64,000 bases of DNA from Saccharothrix tamanrassetensis. GTDB lineage: Bacteria > Actinomycetota > Actinomycetes > Mycobacteriales > Pseudonocardiaceae. Below, piece after piece: positions 43,008 through 51,914 of this stretch. Position numbers and translations under genes: made by a program. The stretch is from contig NZ_JACHJN010000017.1 in NCBI RefSeq assembly GCF_014203665.1, positions 1-64,000 of the forward strand, given 5' to 3'. Every line of letters starts with the position of its first letter. Position 1 is the first letter of the stretch. The notes beneath the pieces were generated by a model. That model worked only from the letters and a program-made list of their open reading frames with translations, did not search any database and was not told the origin of the DNA.

Positions 43008-43778
43008 ATGCGCATCGGAGCCCACGTCCGGGACGACGACCCGCTGGGCGCCGCAGCCGCTCGCGGGGCCGAGGTCGTCCAGTTCTTCCTCGCCGACCCC
43101 CAGGGGTGGAAGGCGCCCAAACCGCACCCCCAGACCGATCAGCTGCTGGCCTCCGACCTGGACGTGTTCGTCCACGCGCCGTACCTGGCGAACGTCGCGT
43201 CGCTGAACAACCGGATCCGCATCCCGTCCCGCAAGATGGTCCTCCAGCACGCCGAGGCCGCGGCCAAGGTCGGCGCCAAGGGCCTGATCGTGCACGGCGG
43301 CCACGTCGCCAAGGGCGAGGACCCGGCCGAGGGCATCGCGAACTGGCGCAAGATGTTCGAGCGGCAGGCCAAGGACGGCGGCTTCGCGGTCCCGATCCTG
43401 ATCGAGAACACCGCGGGCGGCGAGAACGCGATGGCCCGCACCTTCGACATGCTCGGCCGGCTGTGGGACGCGGTGGGCGAGTTCGGCGCCGGGTTCTGCC
43501 TGGACACCTGCCACGCGTTCGCCTCCGGTGAGGACCTGGTGGGCATCGTGGACCGGGTCAGGGCCATCACCGGCCGGATCGACCTGGTGCACCTGAACAG
43601 CTCGCGGGACGAGTTCGGCTCCGCCCGTGACCGGCACGCCAACATCGCGTCGGGCACCATCGACCCGGAGCAGCTGGTCGCGGTGGTCGCCGCGGCGGGC
43701 TCGCCGGCGCTGGTCGAGACACCGGACGAGGGGCAGGCGGAGGACATCGCGTTCCTCCGCGAGCACCTGGGTCGGTGA
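43008..43778 (+). CDS. Endonuclease IV-like TIM-barrel protein
   Basis: A 256-aa protein of the AP endonuclease family 2 fold. Metal-ligand motifs appear in order: VFVHAPYLAN, LIVHGGH, ILIENTAGG, FCLDTCHAF, VHLNSSRDEFGSARDRHANI and LVETPD. All the zinc His/Glu/Asp positions of endonuclease IV seem kept, so a role in base-excision repair (cleaving 5' of abasic sites) is likely. It starts with MRIGAHV, the family N-terminus. It overlaps the GT87 gene by 4 bases (GTGA), though the functions seem unrelated. The E. coli enzyme (Nfo) is 285 aa. Confidence 0.9.
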   Translation: MRIGAHVRDDDPLGAAAARGAEVVQFFLADPQGWKAPKPHPQTDQLLASDLDVFVHAPYLANVASLNNRIRIPSRKMVLQHAEAAAKVGAKGLIVHGGHVAKGEDPAEGIANWRKMFERQAKDGGFAVPILIENTAGGENAMARTFDMLGRLWDAVGEFGAGFCLDTCHAFASGEDLVGIVDRVRAITGRIDLVHLNSSRDEFGSARDRHANIASGTIDPEQLVAVVAAAGSPALVETPDEGQAEDIAFLREHLGR

Positions 43779-45169
43779 GCGTGACGCGGGAGGTGGCGGC
43801 CGTGCCCGAGCGGGTGTCGGGGCGGCGGTCGCAGCGGTTCGGCCGTTCCGCGCTGGCCGCGCTCGTCCTCCTGTGCGGGCTCACCCTGCTGCTCGGGTTC
43901 GCGAACAAGGACCGCTGCACCGGACCGTCGTTCGACCAGTGGGGCCGCAGCGCGCCGGACTACGAGGAGCGCAACAAGGCCGAGGTCTGCTACTCGGACA
44001 TCCAGCACCTGTGGATCGGCCGGGACGTGGACCGGCACGTGTTCCCGTACGTCAACGGCGGCATCAGCAGCAAGGGCGTGCTGGTCGGCGGCACGGTCGA
44101 GTACCCGGTGCTGACCGGCCTGCTGATCTGGGCCGGCGCCGTCTTCGCCCACAACGACGCGTCCTTCCTGCTGTTCTCCGCGCTGCTGATGGCCCCGTTC
44201 GGGCTGGCCACGGCCTGGCTGCTGGGCAAGCTGAGCGGCCGGCGCGCGCTGCTGTGGGCGATCGGGCCGCCGATGGTGCTCTACGCGTTCCACAACTGGG
44301 ACCTGCCGGTCGCGTTCTGCGCGGTGGCCGCGGTGTACGTGGTGCACCGGGGCTGGGGGCGCACGCCGAGACCGCTGATCGACCGGGCGGTGGTCGCCGC
44401 CGTGCTGCTCGGCCTCGGGTTCGCGTTCAAGATCTACCCGGCGGCGTTCGTGCTGCCGCTGTGCCTCTACGTGCTGACCGGCGGGCGCGACGGCCTGGAG
44501 GGCCGCAAGTACGACTGGCAGGGCGCGGTGAAGGTCGCGCTGGCGTCGGTCGTCACGGTGGTGCTGGTCAACCTGCCGTTCGCGGTGGTCGGGTTCGCGG
44601 GCTGGCAGGCCTCCTTCACGTTCCAGCAGCTGCGCCGGGTGGACATCACCACCAACTCGATCTGGTTCTGGTCGATGCGCCCGTTCATGCCGGACGAGAC
44701 CATGCAGGCGCTGGCCGGCGTCCTGTCGCCGCTGGGCATCCTGGCCTCGTTCGCGCTGGCCTGCTGGATCGGCTGGCGGCGGTTCCGGCGCGAGGGCGTC
44801 TACCCGTGGGTGCCGGTGTCGGCGGCCATGCTGTGCGGGTTCCTGCTGCTGCACAAGGTGCACTCGCCGCAGTACACGCTGTGGCTGGTGCCGATGTTCG
44901 TGCTGCTGCGCATCCCGCTGGGCTGGGTGTACGCGTACTTCGTGGTGGACATCGCGATGGGCATCGGCATCTTCCGCTGGTACTACGCGATCGAGTTCGG
45001 CCAGCCGTCCGGCATCTACGACGGCTTCTCCGCGCAGGCGGTGGTGATCGGCGTGTGGGGCCGGGCCGCGCTGCTCGCGGCGCTGTTCTTCGTGTTCCTG
45101 AGATCACAGGTGACGTTCCGGGACCGGCCGCTGGACCGGCTCCCGGCCACGGCGGAGGCGAAAGCTTGA
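43775..45169 (+). CDS. GT87-family (DUF2029) polyprenyl-phosphate-dependent mannosyltransferase-like protein
   Basis: A 464-aa polytopic membrane protein with about 10-11 TM helices. The first extracytoplasmic loop carries the acidic YSDIQHLW and VEYPVLTGLLIW motifs of GT-C enzymes. KIYPAAFVLPLCLY and HSPQYTLWLVP are further GT87 signatures. Relatives in mycobacteria (PimE, AftC-type) use decaprenyl-phospho-sugars to extend lipoglycans or arabinogalactan. It is paralogous to the convergent gene at 45830-47392 (shared CYSD, YMEYPVLTG and SPQYSLWLVPL patterns). Confidence 0.87.
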   Translation: MSVTREVAAVPERVSGRRSQRFGRSALAALVLLCGLTLLLGFANKDRCTGPSFDQWGRSAPDYEERNKAEVCYSDIQHLWIGRDVDRHVFPYVNGGISSKGVLVGGTVEYPVLTGLLIWAGAVFAHNDASFLLFSALLMAPFGLATAWLLGKLSGRRALLWAIGPPMVLYAFHNWDLPVAFCAVAAVYVVHRGWGRTPRPLIDRAVVAAVLLGLGFAFKIYPAAFVLPLCLYVLTGGRDGLEGRKYDWQGAVKVALASVVTVVLVNLPFAVVGFAGWQASFTFQQLRRVDITTNSIWFWSMRPFMPDETMQALAGVLSPLGILASFALACWIGWRRFRREGVYPWVPVSAAMLCGFLLLHKVHSPQYTLWLVPMFVLLRIPLGWVYAYFVVDIAMGIGIFRWYYAIEFGQPSGIYDGFSAQAVVIGVWGRAALLAALFFVFLRSQVTFRDRPLDRLPATAEAKA

Positions 45170-45816
45170 CCGAACCCCGGTTCCTGGTCACGACCCGGAC
45201 CGCGTACGACACCGTGGCGGTGGACTACGAGGCGCTGCTGCGGGACGACCTGGCCGGCAACACCATGGACCGGGCGATGCTCGGCGCGTTCGCCGAGCTG
45301 ACCGCCGGGTCCGGGCCGGTGGCCGACATCGGCTGCGGACCCGGCCGGATCACCACCCACCTGGCGGGCCTCGGCTTGGACGTGTTCGGCATCGACCTGT
45401 CCCCGGCGATGGTCGCGGTGGCCCGCGCCCGGTACCCGGAGCTGCGGTTCGAGGTGGGCTCGATGACCGACCTGGACCTGCCCGACGGCGGCCTGGGCGG
45501 CGTGGTGGCGTGGTACTCGGTCATCCACATCCCGCCGGACCTCCGGCCGGAGGTGTTCGTCGGGTTCCACCGCGTGCTCGCGCCCGGCGGGCACCTGCTG
45601 ATGGCGTTCCAGGCGGGCGACGAGCGCCGCGACCACACCGAGGCCTACGGCCACGAGATCACCTTGACGGGGTACCGCCTGCCGCCGGACGGGATCGCCT
45701 CGCTGCTGGTCGAGACCGGGTTCGAGGTGCGCGCGACGCTCATCCGCGCACCCGAGCCGCTGCGCGAGAAGGCGCCGCAGGCCTACCTCCTGGCCCGCAA
45801 GCCGGTCGACGCCTGA
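45166..45816 (+). CDS. Class I SAM-dependent methyltransferase
   Basis: A 216-aa cytoplasmic methyltransferase. SAM motif I ADIGCGPGRITTHLAG (about residues 54-69) is followed by FGIDLSPAM (motif II) and VVAWYSVIHIPP and FHRVLAPGGHLLMAF (motifs III-IV). The frame starts at TTG 45166, which overlaps the GT87 stop (TTGA) and has GGCGGAGGCGAAAGC before it, so translation is coupled. Substrate unknown; the coupling hints at a glycolipid or lipid-linked sugar, which is inference. Confidence 0.88.
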   Translation: MTEPRFLVTTRTAYDTVAVDYEALLRDDLAGNTMDRAMLGAFAELTAGSGPVADIGCGPGRITTHLAGLGLDVFGIDLSPAMVAVARARYPELRFEVGSMTDLDLPDGGLGGVVAWYSVIHIPPDLRPEVFVGFHRVLAPGGHLLMAFQAGDERRDHTEAYGHEITLTGYRLPPDGIASLLVETGFEVRATLIRAPEPLREKAPQAYLLARKPVDA

Positions 45817-45829
45817 CGCACCGCTCCCG

Positions 45830-47392
45830 TCAGACCCGGACCGGCTCCGCCGCCTCCGCGCGCCGGCCGACGCGCAGCACCCGCCTGTCCGGCGCACCGT
45901 CCAGGAACCCGCCGCACGGGTCGTCGTCGCCCGCCCGGCGCACCAGGTCCAGCGACGGCCGGTAAACCTCCCGGACGACGAGCACGCACAGCGCGACCAC
46001 CGCGATGTCGCGCAGCACCACCGCGCCCAGGAACCAGTCGATCGGCAGCCCCTTGTTCTCCGTGCCCAGGTAGAAGTACATCCGGGGCACCCAGACCAGC
46101 GCGTCCACCGCCATCCACGCCAGCAGCAGCTTCCAGCGCGGCAGCGCCAGCACGGCCAGCGGGACCAGCCACAGCGAGTACTGCGGGCTCCACACCTTGT
46201 TCGTCAGCAGGAACGCCGCCACCACCAGGAAGCCCAGCTGCGCCAGCCGCGGCCGGGTCGGGGCGGACAGCGCCACGAACCCGATCGCCGCGCAGCACAC
46301 CAGGAACAGCACCGCGCTCACCGTGTTGAGCACCTCGGGCGCCTGCCCCTGCACCAGCCCCGGGTCGAAGCCCGGCCAGCCGGTCCACTGCGCGACCACG
46401 TTGTACAGCGAGTCCGGGTCGACCCCACGCTCGGTGTTGAGCCGGAAGAACTCCCGCCACCCGGCCGGGTACAGGTAGGCGATCGGCGCGTTCACCGCCA
46501 CCCACGTCGCCAGCGTGGTGCCCAACGTGGTCAGCCCGGCGCGCATCCGGTCCGAGCGCCAGCACAGCAGCAGCAACGGCCCGAGCAGGAACAGCGGGTA
46601 CAGCTTCGCCGCGCCGCCCAGCCCCAGCAGCACGCCCGCCAGCACCGGCTTCTTGCGCGCCCAGGCCAACATGCCCGCCGTCGCGAACGCCGTCGCCAAC
46701 GTGTCGAAGTTGGTGAACGCGTGCACCACCACCAACGGCGACACCGCGACCATCGCCGCGTCCCACGGCCGCCGCCGGGCCAGCCGCAGCACCGCCCACG
46801 TGGTCACCAGCCACGCCAGTGCCAGCCACAGCGCGGTGATGTTGAAGTACACGATGACCGTCATCGGGTTCGGCAGCCAGCCGGTCTCCGCGATCCGCGT
46901 CCAGCCCTGCGCCATCCGCGCGTTCAGCCACTGGAACACGCCGGTCAGCACCGGGTACTCCATGTACCGGACGTGCGCGGTCGGCTTGCCCTCGTCGTCC
47001 ACCCAGGACGTCTTGTAGGGGAACGTCTCGGGCTTGTCCAGGCGTTCCGCCGTGTACAGCGGCACGGTGTCCGAGTAGCACATGGCGGTGAACTGCTTGC
47101 TGCCCCGCCAGTCCAGCTGCACGGCCCCGTTCGCGTCGGTGTACTGCTGCACGCACGGCGACTTCTGCACCCAGGCGAACGCGAGCGTCACCACGGCCAG
47201 CAGCAGCACCACCCTCAGCGGCGTCCAGAACCACTGCCTGCCGACCACGGCGTGCCTGCCGATCGGCCCGCCGAACGGCTTGGCCGCCGCCCGTGCCAGC
47301 GGTTCGGTCCACGTGGGGTACACGCGCTCTTCGGGGCTGAGCGAATCGGTGTCGTCGGCGTCCGCCGTCGTGTGCTGCGAAGGGCTGGCCAC
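45830..47392 (-). CDS. GT87-family membrane glycosyltransferase, homologue of the gene beside ponA1
   Basis: A 520-aa polytopic protein with a cytoplasmic head (residues 1-60) and about 11 TM helices. Motifs CYSDTVPLY, RYMEYPVLTGVFQWLN, GAAKLYPLFLLGPLLLL and KVWSPQYSLWLVPLAVL mark the DUF2029/GT87 family. In M. tuberculosis the gene next to ponA1 (Rv0051) is of this family, and the position here is the same. The GTG at 47392 lies about 200 bases after the ponA stop. Probably an envelope glycosyltransferase acting outside the membrane with a polyprenyl-phosphate sugar. Confidence 0.87.
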   Translation of the reverse strand: MASPSQHTTADADDTDSLSPEERVYPTWTEPLARAAAKPFGGPIGRHAVVGRQWFWTPLRVVLLLAVVTLAFAWVQKSPCVQQYTDANGAVQLDWRGSKQFTAMCYSDTVPLYTAERLDKPETFPYKTSWVDDEGKPTAHVRYMEYPVLTGVFQWLNARMAQGWTRIAETGWLPNPMTVIVYFNITALWLALAWLVTTWAVLRLARRRPWDAAMVAVSPLVVVHAFTNFDTLATAFATAGMLAWARKKPVLAGVLLGLGGAAKLYPLFLLGPLLLLCWRSDRMRAGLTTLGTTLATWVAVNAPIAYLYPAGWREFFRLNTERGVDPDSLYNVVAQWTGWPGFDPGLVQGQAPEVLNTVSAVLFLVCCAAIGFVALSAPTRPRLAQLGFLVVAAFLLTNKVWSPQYSLWLVPLAVLALPRWKLLLAWMAVDALVWVPRMYFYLGTENKGLPIDWFLGAVVLRDIAVVALCVLVVREVYRPSLDLVRRAGDDDPCGGFLDGAPDRRVLRVGRRAEAAEPVRV

Positions 47393-47594
47393 GTGCCGGA
47401 TGCTACGGGCAGAGGTCGACGGTCGTGGTGAAGATCCCGCTGTCCGTCAGGTCGCCGGCCACCGGGCTTCGCACCTACGCAGCGGGCGTACCAGGTGGTC
47501 CGGTCCCATCCGGACCCTCCGACGTGTTACGACGACCGCGAAAAACGGCGAGGCACGCGGGTTTCCGCGTGCCTCGCCGTCCGCCTGCCGACCG

Positions 47595-50500
47595 CTATCT
47601 CGTCGGTGGACTCCCGCCCCCGATGGGGTTGGGATTGGGGTTGGGCTCCGTCACGGACGTCGTCGTGGTCTGGCACCGCAGGCCCACGCACGTCGTGGTG
47701 CGCGGCGGTTGCGTCGTCGTCGTCTCGTCGCGGGTCGGCTTCGTCGGCGTGGTGGTCTGGGTCACCTCGTCGTCCTTCTTCGGCGGCGTCGTGGTGGTCG
47801 GGACGATCTTCGGCGCTTCGATCTCGCCGATCGGCTTGGGCTTCGGGAACTTGTCCATCGGCGCGCCGGCCATGGCCTTGTCCATGAAGGTCTTCCAGAT
47901 CTTGCCCGGGACGCCACTGCCGTAGATGTCGTCGCCGTCCTTGTCGACCAGCGCGACGTTGCCCGCGTCGGTGCCCACCCACACGCCGGAGGCCAGCGTC
48001 GGGGTGTAGCCCACCATCCACGCCTTGGCGTTCCTGGTGCTGTTGGCGAGTTCGTGGGTACCGGTCTTGCCGGCGCACTCGCGCCTGTCGGCGCAGGCGA
48101 TCTTGCCCGACGGGATCGCCTTCAGCACGTCGGTGACGTTGTCCGCGATGTCCTGGCTCTTCTGCGGGTCCGGGTCGAAGGCCGGCCGGGTGACGTCGGC
48201 GTGCGTGTAGAGCGTCTCGCCCTCGGCGTTGGTGATCTTCGAGACGAAGTACGGCTCGTGGTAGACGCCGCGCGCCGCGAACGTCGCGTAGGTCGACGTC
48301 ATGTCGAACGGCCGGACCAGCGTCTGGCCACCGCCGATGGAGATGTTGCCGTCCGGCTGGCCGCCGCTCTCCGAGACCAGCAGCTGCCGCGGCTTGCCCT
48401 CGATCTTGACCTCGCGCGGGATGCCCGCCTGGTGCGCGGCCTCCGCGACGTTGCCGGTGCCCAGCCGGATCGCCATGTCGAAGAACACGGTGTTGACCGA
48501 CTTGACCATCGCCTCGCGCACGCTGCACTGCCTCGGGCTCGCGCAGGCGACGCCGGGTGAGTTGCGGACCGGGTTGTTCTCGCCACGGCCGGGGAAGGTC
48601 CGCGGCGAACTGCCGTCGTAGAGCTTGCCCGCGCCCTCGCCCTTCTGGAGCGCGGCGACGAAGTCGAACGGCTTGAACGACGAGCCGGGCTCCTGGAGGG
48701 TGCCCTTCTGGTAGTCGATGCCGCTTCCGTCACCGCCCCAGTACGCCAGCACCGCGCCGGTGTTCGGGTCGATCGCCGACATGGACGTCCTCAGCTCGGC
48801 GGGCTGGCCCTCCATCACCTCCTGCACCGCTTCCTCGGCGGAGGTCTGCATCTTCGGGTCGATCGTGGTGTGCACCACCGCACCGGTCTTCTGGGTGCGG
48901 TCGAGCGTCCACTTGTTCTCCGCCAGCTCGGCTTCGACCTGCATCCGGAGGAACAGCCGCGGCCCGTCCAGACCGTCGGACTGCGTCTCGGCCAGCGGCC
49001 GGATCGGCGGCTGCTTCTCGTTGTCCCGATAGGCCTGGTCGATCCAGTTGAACTTGAGCAGCTGGTCCATCACGTAGTCCCAGCGCTCTTTGACGTACGC
49101 GGGCTCCTCGGACCGGCCGGGGCTCTGGATCATGCCGGCGATCTGCGCGGCCTCGGCCTGCGTGAGGTCGTTGAGGTTGTCCTTGTTGAAGTAGACCTTC
49201 GCGGCCTCCTTCACGCCGTACGCCGACCGACCGAAGTAGATCGTGTTCAGGTAGGCGGTCAGGATGTCCTTCTTCTCCTGCTGCTCGGACATCTTGTAGG
49301 CCTTGACGACCTCGGTGAACTTCCGGCTCAGCGTGCCCTGGTCCTCGTCGGTCGCCTGCTTGACGTACTGCTGGGTGAGGCCGGAGCCACCGCTGTCGCG
49401 GTCGGTCGCCTGGTACCAGACGGCGCGCGCGATGGCGGTGAAGTCGAAGCCGGGGTTCGTCTCGAAGGTCGGGTCCTCGGCCGCGAACACCGCCTTCTTC
49501 AGCGTGTCGGGCAGGTCCTCGTACTTGACCAGGGTCCGGTTGGCGCCGGACGGGGCGATCTTGGTCATCACCGACTTGTCGGAGTACAGGATGGTGATCG
49601 CCTTGGCCTGGTCGAAGGCGAGCTGCTCCGGGTTCGGCACGTCCACCAGCTGGTAGGCGATGGCGAACGCGACGATCGGGCCGATGATCATCAGGAACAG
49701 GCCGACGTAGGAGACCCGCCGCACCCGCCGCCAGATCTTCTTGCGGCGCACGGCTTTCACCTCCTCCTCGGTCGGCTCGTCGTCGTCGTAGTCGTCGTCC
49801 TCGTAGAACGGCTCCAGCGCGACCTCGTCCTCGCGGTGGGTGAGCAGTTCGGGCTCGCGGGCCACCGTCTGGTGCACCGGGGGCAGCAGGTCGGTCGGCT
49901 CCTCGCCGGGCCTGCGCGCACCGCCGGGGCCGGTGGGCGCACCGGGTCCGCCCACCGGGGGACGACCGGGCGGCGGCGGGCCGCCGTCGGGGCCGGGCCG
50001 GCGGACGCCGCCGGGAGGGGTGTTGGGCCGGACCGGGCCGCGCGGCACCTGCCGCGTCGCGTTCGGGTCGGCGTTGGCCGCACTCGGCACACCGGGGCCG
50101 CCCGCGCCGGGACCGTTGCCTGGGCCGCCGGCGCCGGGACCGCCCGCACGAGGAGCCGGACCGCCGGGACCGCCGCGACCGGGGACGCCGTCGCCGGGGC
50201 CGCCGCGTCGGCCGCCGGGGCCGTCCGGGGGTCCGGCGGGACGGTTCGGCTCCGGGGCGCGCCGCCTGCCGCCGGCCTGCGGGATGCCACCCGGCGGGGT
50301 GCCCTGGGGCAGGCCGCCCGGAGGCGTGCCCATGCCCTGCGGGATGCCACCCTGCGGGATGCCACCCTGCGGGATGCCACCCTGAGGGATGCCACCCGGT
50401 GGCGTGCCCTGCGGGATGCCGCCGGGTGGCGTGCCCGGCGGACGGCCTACCGGCGGCGGTCCGCCGGCCGGGGGCCGGGGGAGCCCACCGGGGGGCGTGC

Positions 50501-50669
50501 CGTGGCGGGGACCGCCCTGCGGGCGTGCGAAACCACCTGGCGGGGTGTTCGGACGCTCCGGCTGATCCCCGGCACCTCTGCGTGGTGGGTGCGCGCCACC
50601 GTCCGGGTCCTCCCCGGTCGGCCACTGCGGCTCCGCGCCACGGTGCCTGTCGTCATGCTGGTCGTTCAC
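47595..50669 (-). CDS. ponA: Bifunctional class A penicillin-binding protein with long Gly/Pro/Gln-rich N-terminus
   Basis: A 1024-aa peptidoglycan synthase. Residues 1 to about 245 are a cytoplasmic low-complexity region with TPPGG and GGIPQ repeats; about 280-310 is acidic, and one TM helix sits at about 320-340. The GT51 transglycosylase domain (about 390-520) has catalytic Glu in AAEDPTF (E398) and GGSGLTQQYVKQ. The transpeptidase has SSFK (catalytic Ser at about 663), SVNT and KTGT. A Pro/Thr tail follows. The GTG at 50669 has GGAGG 9 bases upstream. The N-terminal tail is much longer than in ponA1 of mycobacteria and contains 15-bp DNA repeats. Confidence 0.95.
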   Translation of the reverse strand: MNDQHDDRHRGAEPQWPTGEDPDGGAHPPRRGAGDQPERPNTPPGGFARPQGGPRHGTPPGGLPRPPAGGPPPVGRPPGTPPGGIPQGTPPGGIPQGGIPQGGIPQGGIPQGMGTPPGGLPQGTPPGGIPQAGGRRRAPEPNRPAGPPDGPGGRRGGPGDGVPGRGGPGGPAPRAGGPGAGGPGNGPGAGGPGVPSAANADPNATRQVPRGPVRPNTPPGGVRRPGPDGGPPPPGRPPVGGPGAPTGPGGARRPGEEPTDLLPPVHQTVAREPELLTHREDEVALEPFYEDDDYDDDEPTEEEVKAVRRKKIWRRVRRVSYVGLFLMIIGPIVAFAIAYQLVDVPNPEQLAFDQAKAITILYSDKSVMTKIAPSGANRTLVKYEDLPDTLKKAVFAAEDPTFETNPGFDFTAIARAVWYQATDRDSGGSGLTQQYVKQATDEDQGTLSRKFTEVVKAYKMSEQQEKKDILTAYLNTIYFGRSAYGVKEAAKVYFNKDNLNDLTQAEAAQIAGMIQSPGRSEEPAYVKERWDYVMDQLLKFNWIDQAYRDNEKQPPIRPLAETQSDGLDGPRLFLRMQVEAELAENKWTLDRTQKTGAVVHTTIDPKMQTSAEEAVQEVMEGQPAELRTSMSAIDPNTGAVLAYWGGDGSGIDYQKGTLQEPGSSFKPFDFVAALQKGEGAGKLYDGSSPRTFPGRGENNPVRNSPGVACASPRQCSVREAMVKSVNTVFFDMAIRLGTGNVAEAAHQAGIPREVKIEGKPRQLLVSESGGQPDGNISIGGGQTLVRPFDMTSTYATFAARGVYHEPYFVSKITNAEGETLYTHADVTRPAFDPDPQKSQDIADNVTDVLKAIPSGKIACADRRECAGKTGTHELANSTRNAKAWMVGYTPTLASGVWVGTDAGNVALVDKDGDDIYGSGVPGKIWKTFMDKAMAGAPMDKFPKPKPIGEIEAPKIVPTTTTPPKKDDEVTQTTTPTKPTRDETTTTQPPRTTTCVGLRCQTTTTSVTEPNPNPNPIGGGSPPTR
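50280..50440 (-). repeat. 15-bp in-frame repeats in the ponA N-terminal region
   Basis: The 15-bp unit gggatgccaccctgc is repeated four times between about 50340 and 50398, coding GGIPQ, with related TPPGG(I/L)PQG units on both sides. Repeats stay in frame and so tune the length of the cytoplasmic tail. Confidence 0.8.
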
Positions 50670-50760
50670 GAAAAAGCCTCCCAGACCGGCGTGCCGTCGC
50701 ACGCGGTTCGGTGGTCGTACGCCGCCGCTCGGGTGAGCGGCGCCCGTGGTCGGAGAACGT

Positions 50761-51165
50761 TCACTCCGCCGCGGTCCTCCTCCGCGGCTTCCGAGAGTTC
50801 AGGCCACGTGTTCCCAGGACGTATGACTGCACCAGGTGGTTCCAACTGCATGTGCGGCAAACCTCCACCACGTACACGGTGAACTCCTCGAAGAGGTTCG
50901 CCATGCGGGTGAGCTCGTCGACGGTGCGCGCGGAGCCGGCCGCGTGCTTGAGCTCGTCGCCGTAGACCCAGGACACCAGGGTCAGGGGTTCCTTGCGGCA
51001 CACCGGGCAGGTCACGTCGCTCGGCCGACCGTGGAACTTCGCAGCTCGCAGCAGGTACGGGTTCGCGTCGCAGACCTCCATCGTGCCCACTCGGCCCGCG
51101 TAGACCTCCGCCAGCAGCGCTCGGCGCTGCAGGGCGTAGTCCACCACCTGCCGTTGGGTCAGCAC
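50761..51165 (-). CDS. DUF5318 family zinc-ribbon-like protein
   Basis: A 134-aa actinobacterial protein of unknown function, the equivalent of Rv0049. It begins LTQRQVVDYALQRRALLAEVYAGR and has paired cysteines CPVC (about residue 53) and CRTC (about 104), which likely bind one zinc. The C-terminus is basic (SRKPRRRT). The GTG at 51165 starts the conserved region. The conserved position next to ponA suggests a link with cell-wall growth, but no data are in the sequence. Confidence 0.85.
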   Translation of the reverse strand: MLTQRQVVDYALQRRALLAEVYAGRVGTMEVCDANPYLLRAAKFHGRPSDVTCPVCRKEPLTLVSWVYGDELKHAAGSARTVDELTRMANLFEEFTVYVVEVCRTCSWNHLVQSYVLGTRGLNSRKPRRRTAAE

Positions 51166-51275
51166 GGGACCAGAGTACGTGGCGGCCCAACCCCCTCGTT
51201 GGGCCGTTCAGGGCAGTGGCCGTGATCACGGTGTGACCTGGTGCGCCGCGCCACATCTCAAGTCGTGGGCAGATG

Positions 51276-51288
51276 TATCGCACCGATA
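51276..51288. promoter_or_regulatory. Candidate PadR operator
   Basis: TATCG-CAC-CGATA is a perfect 5-base-arm palindrome within the imperfect element GATGTATCGCACCGATATGAT, 43 bases before the padR GTG. ATGT and ATAT at its edges resemble PadR half-sites. Confidence 0.4.
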
Positions 51289-51330
51289 TGATGGACAGAC
51301 CCATCGGCGGCGAGTGCGAGGAGGTGTCGC

Positions 51331-51873
51331 GTGCTGGAGTTCGCGATCCTCGGGCTGCTGCACGAGGCCCCGATGCACGGCTACGAGCTGCGCAAGCGCT
51401 TGCACGAGCTGCTGGGCGCTTTCCGCGCGTTCTCCTACGGGACGCTGTACCCCACGCTGCGCCGGTTGCAACGCGAGGGGTGGATCGTCGAGGAGGCGCC
51501 GGAGGACGTCCGGTCCTGGGGCCGCCGCGCGCGCAAGGTCTACGAGCTCACCGCGGAGGGCAAGGAGCGGTTCGCCGACCTGCTGGCCAACGCGGGCCCC
51601 CAGACGTGGGACGACGACTCGTTCGGCGTCCACCTGGCGTTCTTCTCCCGGACCCCGGCGGAGATCCGGATGCGGATCCTCGAAGGCAGGCGCAGGCGGG
51701 TCGAGGAGCGGCGGGAGGGGCTGCGGACGACTTTATCGAGCGCGGGCGAGCGGATCGACCGCTACACGCGCGAGCTGCACCGCATGGGGCTGGACAGCAC
51801 CGAGCGCGAGGTGCGGTGGCTCAACGAGCTGATCGCGCACGAGCAGGCCGAACAGCGCGAGCGGGACGAATAG
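51331..51873 (+). CDS. PadR family transcriptional regulator
   Basis: A 180-aa regulator. The N-terminal winged HTH (ILGLLHEAPMHGYELRKRL, FSYGTLYPTLRRLQREGWI) covers residues 4-85. The C-terminal dimerisation coiled coil (RRRRVEERREGLRTTL) covers about 110-175. The GTG at 51331 has GAGGAGG upstream. It precedes ino1 with a 41-base gap; the same pair (Rv0047c-Rv0046c) occurs in mycobacteria. Autoregulation and control of ino1 are likely. Confidence 0.93.
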   Translation: MLEFAILGLLHEAPMHGYELRKRLHELLGAFRAFSYGTLYPTLRRLQREGWIVEEAPEDVRSWGRRARKVYELTAEGKERFADLLANAGPQTWDDDSFGVHLAFFSRTPAEIRMRILEGRRRRVEERREGLRTTLSSAGERIDRYTRELHRMGLDSTEREVRWLNELIAHEQAEQRERDE

Positions 51874-51914
51874 CCCACTGGGCACTGACGTAGAAACAAG
51901 AAGGAGGACTCGGC

